This document shows, one piece after another, positions 55,243 through 64,000 of a DNA stretch of 64,000 nt (position 1 is the stretch's first letter; the number at the start of each line of letters is the position of its first letter). The stretch lies in NCBI GenBank assembly GCA_000711775.1, contig ARYC01002117.1:1-64000 (forward strand), read 5' to 3'. Position numbers and translations under genes: made by a program. The notes beneath the pieces were generated by a model. The model searched no databases and was not told the DNA's origin. It saw nothing but the letters and a program-made list of their open reading frames with translations. This DNA is from Oxytricha trifallax. Its lineage: Eukaryota; Ciliophora; Spirotrichea; Sporadotrichida; Oxytrichidae.

Positions 55243-58085
55243 TCATTCCATATCTTCATAGTCGTTTTCTTCATCTAAGTTTTTATTGTTTCTTCCATTG
55301 TTACTTTTACTTCTATATTTGTAGCTAGCTTGGCAGAAGAGTGAATATATACTTTCGCTCTAATTTTTATTAATTTTGCGCATTTTTATTCCAGCGTTTT
55401 ATTCAAATTATTTCAGGACCTTGTTAAAGAATTTGGGGTCAGCAGCTATAATTACATTTTATAAATCAATTTTATCTGTGTCGTCAATTTTCTTAGGGAT
55501 TGAAGGGTTTCCTTCATCGGTAATAATGACTTAATCAGAGATATTAAGGCCTTATCTATACATTTACTCTGAGCGCATTAGCTCCATTTTACCTGCGTTG
55601 AGTAGATTGAGGCATTTCTTCTCATCGCTTCCACACTTTTTGAAAGTAGCATACATTAAATAGGGAGTCTTGAAAACACGTGAGATAGTGGAAACATGAT
55701 CTGTGCCTAGGCCTTTTATTGTTCTTAGTTATCTTGAAAAGATGTGCTAGACATCTAAGTTCGAGTTCTTACCACTCTCATTTGAGAAGTGTTTAAAATC
55801 TATAAGAGTATCCTTAACATTATTCTCGAAATTCTTCTGAGTCTACTTCATCTAACCAATTCTAATCTTGATTTCACGAGTCATATCAGTCAACCACTTT
55901 AATGTCTGAGCAATAGTATCACTTCTCAAGACATTGAATCCGTGAAAAATTTATGTGTGAATTTGGGCTTTATTCAGTACTTACAGGGGAATCTTACAAT
56001 ATTGAGATGGTTTACCCTCTACCAAATAGATTACATTGTTAATTTCACTATTTTTCAATCTAAACTTTTGCTCATCATATCTACCATCAAGAATTGAAGC
56101 CGCCAAATCATCAGCAGTTTTTCTTTCACAAATAAAGTCTAAAACATAATCTATATATTCTTTTTGAGCTGCTTGCTTCTTCTTCGCTTTTTTAGTCCCA
56201 TTAGGATTCTTTTTGCTTTTCTTTTTGGTATTGTTTTACTCTTCGTCTTCTATACATTCTTCATCCTCAATATCGAAAGAACTAGGATTTCTTACTCAAA
56301 GAACCCAAATAAAATCCCCTAATGGTAAAGTCTTTAGCTCACAATAAACCCCAGTACTTTGAAGTTTATCAAAGAGGTAGTTACCATCTCGCTAATTTTT
56401 CTTCTCACGGTTATCAACATACAAAATTACTTCACTAGTTGCCTATTGGAAATCTGAGTTAAGCTGCTTGAGTAACTTCTTTTCTTGTTTGATTATTTAC
56501 TGCTTTGAATCAGTTTTTATATGTTACTTGGATGTTTAACAAGGGAATGTGAGCTAATTACTAACAGCTTGCAATGATGCTAAAGATTGCAAAGGTGCTG
56601 GTTAATTAGAATTTTCTCTATCGCTCATCAAATTCATGAAATCTTTCGATAGAAGGCTATCAATCTAACTATCATACGGGCCATCATCCATCATCATTAA
56701 ATCGTCGTCATCTTGGTCCTTTTCATCCTCGTCTTCTTCTAAGTCTTTATTTGCAAGATCAATTAAATCCCAAATATACTCTAGTTCAACATGTTTGAGG
56801 TTTCTTCTTTCTTGCAGTGCGAGAATTGATTAATTTGTTTACTTCCTAGGTTTCCCTTTATTTCATTTGAACTATCAAAACTAGAAAGCAGTAGCCAGTC
56901 CATGTCTCGTTCGACTTACTAGACAAAAGGATCAAAGATTTAGTTTCTATTTATCAAACTATTCTCCTATTTTAATTGCTATACTTAAGTACCATCTAAC
57001 ATGTAGAGCTAGTCGACCACCGGCATTAAGTCTTTATCATACATGTTTATGGTAATTTTATTTTTAGTAGGATTCTCTAAATCTGTTTCAAGTTAAATTT
57101 GCAGTCCAACACCTTTACAAAGATTCTTTGCACGATTTTTACCTTTATCAGTCATACTAAATTTCCATTCTTAAGGATCTTTTGCTACAGTGCTTTCCAC
57201 TATTTCAATAAAGCTGTTTTCTTTGAATTTTATGAGGTCTCCTGATGAAAACTGTTCAAGCATTTTTGGGTCATTTTCAAAGGGCATATAATCACTAAAC
57301 TCATTTTTGAGGACTTCAAGCATTTCGACAATACTTGACATAGTAATATAGAAGCTCTTTCGATCATCATGCAAGGATAGGAAATAAATGGCAATAATCA
57401 TCGACCACGAGACTGATCCAGTGTCAAGAAAAGCAGATGAGTCATTGTGATTAGGTTTCTTCTTTTTTGCTCCATTTGCCAGAATCTCTTCTTCTTGCTC
57501 GGAATTGCTGATCTGATTGAACTTTCTTTTCTTGCTATTCTCAGAGGATAAATCGTCCATTCCATTATTAATTCTATAAACTTGCATGTCTCTCCTAACT
57601 AAGTACTGTTTAAGGCTGTAAGTACTTATTGTATCGATATCACATTCAGGAATGAGCAACCCAGCAAATGTTCGTCGTTCTCTCGGAATATTTTTCCCTT
57701 GCTGTTTAAGTAATTCAATCTCAAATGCTGAATCCTCAAATTCTTTGTGTCTGGCATCTATCAACTCCGAAAATCTCTTCCCCAGTATATCTCCAACTCC
57801 TTCAAGAAGTAGAGTTTACTGAGCACATAAAATAGGCATGGGATATTTGCTCAGAGCCCCAATGATTCTTTTGTAGGTCAATGAGAAATTACTGTTTCCC
57901 CTCATATCGCAATCCTTCTTCAATTTTATAAAAGCATCAAGGTAGTATTAATTTAGTTGGTTAGCTGCTGTTTTTGGGGTTTTGTATACCACCCGTTTTT
58001 ATTGTGATTGAGTCGCTGAAGCTGCGTTGTTTCTATTTGCCAATGCATAATGACCACGGCCTCGACCGCGAAAAAAGTTTGACAT
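55243..58085 (-). CDS. MUS81: MUS81 structure-specific endonuclease subunit
   Basis: XPF/ERCC4-family nuclease that cuts branched DNA with an EME1-type partner. ATG 58085 ([11 protein letters not shown]) to TGA 55243-55245. The N-terminal helix-hairpin-helix region has [25 protein letters not shown], as in MUS81. The ERCC4 nuclease core is complete: [49 protein letters not shown] (the ERK catalytic motif) and YLVEG. A C-terminal HhH region follows ([15 protein letters not shown]). Two small breaks: an in-frame TGA after GDFIWVL near 56305, removable by a 9-bp excision with pointer GT, and a frame change near 56870, removable by a 5-bp excision (AAAT repeat). Both could be tiny IESs or sequence errors. 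Confidence 0.9.
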
Positions 58086-58224
58086 TTTTTAGTAAAAATT
58101 TAAATAATTAATTTGTACTTTAAATTAAATTACAAACTGAAAAATGGGAAGCACTTTAACTTCGAAATTTTAAAGTTATTTTTTTAATTATCAATATTCA
58201 TAATCTGAAATTAAAAATGCATAT

Positions 58225-58247
58225 ATTTATCATTTATCATTTATCAT
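58225..58247. repeat. ATTTATC tandem repeat
   Basis: Three and a bit copies of a 7-bp unit in the divergent spacer between MUS81 and the Mss4-like gene. Confidence 0.8.
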
Positions 58248-58384
58248 TAACATTTATAATTAATATTTATCCGTTTCTATTTGTGTTAAATATTGTACTT
58301 TATTTAATGATGATGAATAGATGAAATATATTAGGAATAATATAATTATATAATTAAGTTTGGAATTAAATATAATTTTAAAAT

Positions 58385-59007
58385 ATGTACAAAATACCTG
58401 AAACTCACGAGAATTTCTCTCTTTCTAAAAAGGAGCACGATGATCAGACAATTGGCCTGAGGAATGAAAGACACTTAGTTTGCACCTTTTGCAAGAAAAT
58501 ATTGGTGTAACAAGGAAATGCTATCAAAGTAGCTAAATATGTAAGTATAGATTTATGTAGTTTCTTATATCTGATTTGGATTGGCAGTCTATAACTTCTT
58601 TTATGAAAAAAAGCAATAGCTTTAACTTTAATTTTAACTGCTGCATTGAATGATCTATTCCTCATAATTATTTTTTATCAACAGCCGATCGATCTCTACA
58701 AGTTATTTTATTTTAATAATTGACAATATACTCAAATTAAAATAGGTGGGTTTGTAAAGAATCACATGCGTGAATACGACAACATAAACACCTACTGGCA
58801 CATCGATTCAATTGATAAAATTGAAAATATGGAGATTCACGGGATCAACGGAGAAATCAAATATCTCTGCTGCATTGGATGTCAAAATGAAATCCTGGGC
58901 TTTCAACTTCTTCATGTATAAATATTGCAATATCAAATTTATATTTATATATATAGGATTTAAGCTAGATATTTATTGCATGTCAGAGAGTCAAGTATGA
59001 AGTGTGA
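58385..59007 (+). CDS. Mss4/Dss4-like Rab-binding protein
   Basis: Small zinc-binding protein that binds nucleotide-free exocytic Rab GTPases. ATG 58385. Two zinc knuckle CxxC pairs are present: HLVCTFCKKIL (about 58470-58502) and YLCCIGCQNEILG (about 58867-58905). PIDLYK and a C-terminal ACQRVKYEV, both family-like, lead to TGA 59005-59007. Introns: 58541-58684 and 58916-58956. A further junction near 58702-58745 is not resolved. Length (about 150 residues) is close to the family norm. Confidence 0.8.
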
Positions 59008-59577
59008 AAGATGATCAATCTTAAAATAATAATTTTATAAATTAAGGTTATTATAAATTATAATATATTATGGTAAATAATGAATTTAAATAGAGATGGA
59101 TGGATAAGCGAATATATTGATGTTATAATTTTAGTTTACTGATTATTTAAGACTTAAAATAACATGAAAAAGTTTTCTTAAATATTTGTTAAAGTGTTAA
59201 TGCATAAATATAGTTAATTAGGGGAACTGTTAAAATTAATATATTTATGATATTTATAGTTGAAACTTTAAAATACAAAAATTATTTTAATTTAAATACA
59301 AAATCTTAATTGAATTTTTTCAATTTAGAAATAATTATCCTTTTATTTGAACAGTTTAAGCATTAAAATGATAAAAAAAGGTGAAATTATTTCTTAACTT
59401 ATCAAGTCGATTTTTTATAAAGAAAAAATCTTAATTATTCCAATTATCAAATATTGTAAATTTTAGCAATAATTTAAATATCTCTAATTGAAATAAGACG
59501 CCAAACTTTTATTCTAATGCTACTAAAGTCTTAACTCCAAAAAGATAGAACATTTTTATCGTGTTTAATTTAATTGT
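59008..59577. other. AT-rich convergent spacer
   Basis: About 570 bp between the convergent Mss4-like and uS5m genes; strongly AT-rich, no frame or repeat of note. Confidence 0.6.
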
Positions 59578-60337
59578 TCAGAATAATTCGCCGATCTTGT
59601 CGCTGTTGCTTGTAGTTGGGTTACCGAATGAAATCTAGTGAGTCTTAATTCCCTTCATTTGTGAAATATCATCTAATGACAAATTCTTTGAAACTTAAAA
59701 ATATTTGTCCTGAAATAGTTCATAGAGAGCATTTAGAAAGATTCATGTTTTAAATACAATATATCAAAATTTATAATTTTTAACTGCTTGAACGAAAGCG
59801 TAAATCATAGAGTAAGGATCTCTCTTTCTACTCTTTACAGCGAATCTACAATGATAGAATCCAGTAGTAATTAACATCTTATGAATGACTGGATGTCCCC
59901 AATAGTTCTATTTTCATTAAATGGTTAATATAGCTTTGATATATTTCAACTATATAGTTAGGGTGCTACTGTGGTAAAATCTTAATGTGATAATCGTTAT
60001 GTCTGCCTTTAAGAATCAAAGGAGATGTCATAATCCAATGCATGGGCAATACCATAAGATTTGTTCTGAGTTTCTTGTAAGCTGATTCAAAGGCCTGCTC
60101 ATAATCAACTCCTTTTCCCATTCCAAAACTAATTACACCGTTACCGTTTCCGATAAAGAGCAAGATTCTTCTGTGATTTGTACGGTTGAGGGAGGTGACG
60201 TTTGTTACACTGTCGGAGTCGATAAAGAGGAGTTCGAATTGACTTGGGTCGAAGCATTCACCTTTGCTTGGAGTGAAGAATCTCTCTGGACCAGCTGATC
60301 TATATTGAGACTCCTTAGTAACGGCATCGTCACTCAT
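59578..60337 (-). CDS. MRPS5: Mitochondrial ribosomal protein uS5
   Basis: Small-subunit ribosomal protein S5, mitochondrial type. ATG 60337. The S5 signature is RTNHRRILLFIGNGNGVISFGMGKGVDYEQAFESA, corresponding to the bacterial GDGxGxVGxGxGKAxE region; the C-terminal half has HPVIHKMLITTGFYHCRF and RKRDPYSMIYAL. TGA 59578-59580. IESs: 59908-59959 (AACTAT) and 59731-59799 (GCT). About 215 residues after excision. The start lies one base past the stop of the upstream gene on the same strand. Confidence 0.8.
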
Positions 60338-60338
60338 A

Positions 60339-61605
60339 TCATTTTTATTATACTGCTGAATTTTTGTGTTATATAGTCTAATCTTAATGCAAAGAAGTGG
60401 TTGGTAAATGTGAATATGGTTTGTTAATAACTTTCATATCAAAGGCTTTGCTCTTTTATCCTGATTATTCCCTATCTTTCTTACCCTAAGCACTTGTCAT
60501 CTCGAAGTATCTCTGAAGATTTTTACGTCTTCTGAACTCCTCCATCATGACCATCTCGTTCTTTCTGTAGTCTGGAGATTTCTCTAGAAGTCTAGCTTCC
60601 TGCTCTTCCTAGGTCAAATCAACAATGTTTGACCAGTTTTGCTCATTCTTGGCTTTGAAGTTCTTTAGGAACTCGTTGAATGATTCATCTCTCTGAGCCA
60701 TAGACTTAATTGATCTAAAGGATTAAAGTTAATTACATGTTTATTTATAAGTTAGTATAAAGAATATGGATTATTTTAGGAATAAAAATAATATAGCCAT
60801 ATTGTAGTTTTTATTTTAAAAAGATTCAATTCTGACAAATCTTTTAATAATTTAAATATTTCTCCATTTATAAAAATATTCTAACTATCATAGTTATAGA
60901 TTATTTTTTTGAAATAAAGATTAACAATTTACTCTTTTCTCTATTTCTTAGTAATTTTAATATAAAAAAATAAAATACTTTTAATCGATGAATATAAATG
61001 GATTAAACTAAAACCCTATTTATACAATATAATACTTTAATTAAAAAAATAAATTATATTATAAAATTCAATTTTTATTAAACTTGAAGAATATTATATG
61101 CCTATAATTTTAAAAGCTTATCTATACTTACTCATTAAGTGATTTGCCTGGCTCTGATCTATATTCCTTAACAAAACTTTGGATTTTCTTGATGTCTCTA
61201 ACAGTTCTTGGCTTCACTATTTGATTATATTTAAGTAATTTTAATCCCATATAATGAATAATATTTTAAGTAAAATAAATAATTACTTTTTAAATTTGAT
61301 GTTTCTTTTATGGGTTAGGGTCAGCGAAGAACAACATCTGGCTTTCTTAATAAGCATTACGATTTGGATCAACGATCACATTATTCACAAACTAATCTTA
61401 AAATTATGAAAATATACAAATAAATTGGTTATTTAAGCGATAAATCAAGTAATTTATTCTTTTAATCAATATTTGTGAAGTTTTATGTGGCAAAGTTCAT
61501 CATTTGGGTGCTGATTAATTTGAGAGCTGATGATTACTATTACTGAGATTATTAGCAAACAAAGTAGGCATTGGTTGCCAGAGTCTTTTGGAAGTATTTG
61601 AACAT
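60339..61605 (-). CDS. Probable mitochondrial protein, unknown
   Basis: Starts at ATG 61605 with MFKYFQKTLATNAYFV, which looks like a mitochondrial presequence (basic, hydroxylated, no acids). Followed by FADPNPQKKHQIVKPRTVRDIKKI, a charged helical region (RLLEKSPDYRKNEMVMMEEFRRRKNLQRYFEM) and a tail to TGA 60339-60341. IESs: 61398-61467 (GATTA) and 61226-61300 (ATCAAAT). A 417-bp GT-AG intron spans 60715-61131 and may hold an IES. An ATG at 61250 is inside an IES and not the start. It may be a ribosome or respiratory-complex subunit, given its neighbour, but I do not recognise it. Confidence 0.7.
61226..61300 (-). other. IES with ATG and in-frame start-like ORF
   Basis: Pointer ATCAAAT. The IES contains an ATG (61250) in frame with the downstream exon, so gene finders would call a false N-terminus. 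Excision instead joins QKKHQI to VKPRT. Confidence 0.8.
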
Positions 61606-61758
61606 ATTTACTTTAATAATTAATTACTAATAGTTATATCAATTTCAATTTGTGATACTCAATATTTTATTAAAATTGCTACTCATTAGTGTTGTTATTA
61701 TTGAAATATACTTAAAGCAATAAATTCTGAATAAAAATTGTAAAATCTTGTCGTAAAT

Positions 61759-61782
61759 TATAATAATAATAATAATAATAAT
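61759..61782. repeat. (TAA)n microsatellite
   Basis: About eight TAA/ATA units immediately before the ATG at 61788. Confidence 0.9.
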
Positions 61783-61787
61783 ATAAA

Positions 61788-63828
61788 ATGAATAATACAG
61801 AAACTAACACCAACATCTTAGACAACATTTTAACTCCCAATAACTAAAATCAAAGTGTGCCTACACCAAGTGTATAATTATCAAAACCCCAATCTCAAGT
61901 ATCCTCCGACATTTATCCAGATTTGAAAGCACAATTCCATCATAGTCAGAAAAATCCACAACCCCCTAATCATGAAACTTAAGACTTAATTGATGGACTA
62001 GGCTAAGAACTAAAACACCCACCCCCTTCTCAAAAACGAAGCTTATTAAAGGTTAATTCCTTGAAAGATTTCCAACTGCCATCGATAACTAAACACACTC
62101 CATTTTCACAAATTGAAGATTAATTAACAGGCTAGAAATGGAATCAGCATCAAATTTTATAAGAAAGTTATTAAGAAATACATTCACATAGATTACAGCA
62201 CTCTATAATAACTGGGAAAAGCAGCAGTATTATAAGGGGAAATTCATATAGAAATAATCATCATTAATAACAGGTTGAAAATGGTGGAGATAATAATAGG
62301 AATGCCTCAAATATTTCTTCACTTAATTATGGAAGTGCTATATAATAGAGAAAGATTAGTTTGAAGCTACCAAGTAAGTCAGAAATTTTTTTAAATTTTT
62401 TGTTACTTTTTCACTTAGTAAATTTTCGAAATAGTTTTGACATATTGTTTATAAATAGGTACAAACTAAAAAGACCAAAGTGCTAATCAAAGTTTAACTA
62501 CTCGTAAACACAATCAAAGCATAGTAAATTTGAAGAAAAAAGACGAATTTTCAGGAGATTTCTTTAAAAACATAATGACTGAACGAGGAGGCAACATAAT
62601 TAAAAATCTAAGACTTAACTCAATTGGTTCCTCTACAAAAGTAAAAAATACGAATACAGACAGATTAACAGATATTCTCTAGAAAAAGAATTTGATTTCA
62701 AATAATGCTAACCAGCAATCCTAATCTTTAACTAAAAGCCCAAGTTCTTAAATCGTTCCATTTTTGTTCAACATGAGAAAGGAAGTCACCAATGCCACAG
62801 TAAATTTCACAAGTGCTATAATAGGCTCTTAAAATTAAAATTCATTTTTAAATAATGCACAAACAAGCCGGAGCTAGGTTAATGATTTAAGTCAGACTCT
62901 TCCTGCTAAATTAAGTTTATTTAAACCATAAAATTAATAAACAGAGACTGCTAACAATTCAGTAAATTTGGATACTAGTGCGCTTTTGAACAATCAAAAC
63001 ACTTATTTTCTCACATAACCCAAGGCATCACACACCCATAATAACTCAATTCACTCAATTTAAAATGAAAATGATTTAAAATCATAGAACTAATAATACA
63101 AGGGCTTTGCGAAGGAACTCTGCGGGAATTGCAATTACTGCTAACATTGCAAATGCAGAGAATAAATGGATCCTAATGAGTATTTATTCTTAGAGGACTA
63201 TAGTCTCTCATCGCTCATTTAAAAGTCACTTAAGGTAATACCTTATTATTTTTATTTATAATCATTAATCATTTTCTCTTTTCATTAGGGCAACAAAAGT
63301 AATGTGAATTTGAATGAAATATCAAGTAACCTAGGCTATGTTAGTGGCCATAACATTCAACAAGAATATTAATAAAAATTAAAGGAAAAAATGACATCTG
63401 ATAGATTTATAGATGATCTAATTACTAATAAGAAGTCTATCAAAGAACTAATTCATTGATATATAAAACATTTATATAATGAAATTCCATCAAATAAATT
63501 TAATCAGTTGTTATATATTTTTCATGAAGAGACATTAGAAGCGTTGTTAAATCACAAACTATACAAAGGTTAAATTGAGCTAAAATCGCAAGAATTCAAA
63601 GAATTATTGGGTGAATTGGACTATGATGATTTAGGCATTAAGTTTATGAGTGAGCTCCAAGATGGAAATTATAATCATAATATATTAAATAAAATTAAAA
63701 AAAATTTTATAAGCCAAGGAAGAAATATCAGATTAGGAGTATCTACAACTTATAAGCCAAAATTTCAAAGAAAATTTGGCATAGCTTCTCAAATAAAAAT
63801 AAGGAAATTTCGAGAATAGTAACGATGA
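61788..63828 (+). CDS. Asn/Ser-rich protein with Cys cluster
   Basis: Not recognised. ATG 61788 to TGA 63826-63828. Low-complexity Asn/Gln/Ser-rich for most of its length, then a compact Cys cluster, ELCGNCNYCQHCKCRE (about 63115-63160; C-x2-C-x2-C-x2-C-x-C with a His), suggestive of metal binding. The charged C-terminus (EALLNHKLYKGQIELK; LDYDDLGIKFM) looks structured. Introns: 62374-62458 and 63235-63288. One IES of 15 bp, 63454-63468 (CATT), removes the only in-frame TGA and joins LIH to LYNEIPSN. Confidence 0.75.
63454..63468 (+). other. 15-bp IES with CATT pointer
   Basis: CATT at 63454-63457 and 63469-63472 flank 11 bp containing a TGA. The frame is coding-like on both sides, and excision (15 bp, a multiple of three) keeps it. 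Confidence 0.7.
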
Positions 63829-64000
63829 GAAGTTGTAAGATTAATCTGTGCTTCAATAGTTGATTAATAAGAAAATCTAACATTTTATTATTTTTATTAT
63901 TTAATTTTAATTTTAGATATTTTAATTTTATAAAATCAAGCACTTCATCTATGATAAGATATCAAGTTCTTAAAATCATTAACAGTAACAATCATCAATT

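Overview
The window reads as germline (micronuclear) DNA of a hypotrich ciliate of the Oxytricha/Stylonychia/Tetmemena type. Three things show this. TAA and TAG are read as glutamine throughout and TGA is the only stop. The left edge carries the end of a TBE-type transposon with a G4T4 terminus. Most genes are cut by short AT-rich internal eliminated sequences (IESs). Each IES is flanked by a short direct repeat (pointer); keeping one copy and deleting the rest restores the reading frame and the conserved protein sequence. I found about 60 such junctions by eye, with IESs of 15-302 bp and pointers of 2-13 bp. Separate GT-AG introns, mostly 37-54 bp, are also present. All DNA lies in one unrearranged window, so 'gene' below means a germline locus that becomes a gene only after IES removal.

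Layout. 1-1386: TBE end with its zinc-finger/kinase ORF. 1.4-16.3 kb: a cation channel, a leucine-rich repeat protein, NADP isocitrate dehydrogenase, a CaMKK-like kinase, a coiled-coil protein and an unknown protein. 16.3-18.2 kb: AT-rich DNA with no gene seen. 18.2-24.4 kb: a possible coding fragment, an IES-free divergent actin and a kinesin. 24.7-49.5 kb: one coiled-coil protein kinase gene whose C-terminal half (24706-25486) and N-terminal half (46034-49454) are 20.5 kb apart on the same strand. Between them lie six other loci: a Qb-SNARE, an N/Q-rich protein, a coiled-coil protein holding a 1-kb foldback element, an ANTH-domain (AP180/CALM-like) protein, a large N/Q/S-rich protein and a TBC-domain RabGAP. 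50-64 kb: two low-complexity proteins, another Q-rich protein, MUS81 endonuclease, an Mss4-like protein, mitochondrial ribosomal protein uS5, a probable mitochondrial protein and a protein with a Cys cluster.

Several genes concern membrane traffic and the cytoskeleton (SNARE, ANTH, TBC, Mss4, kinesin, actin-like), but nothing suggests a functional operon. In hypotrichs each locus is expected to end up on its own short macronuclear chromosome. The most striking observations are the split kinase nesting six foreign loci, the palindromic foldback element that behaves exactly as an IES with a 2-bp AT pointer, and a class of very short IESs (15-27 bp), several of which carry an otherwise puzzling in-frame TGA.
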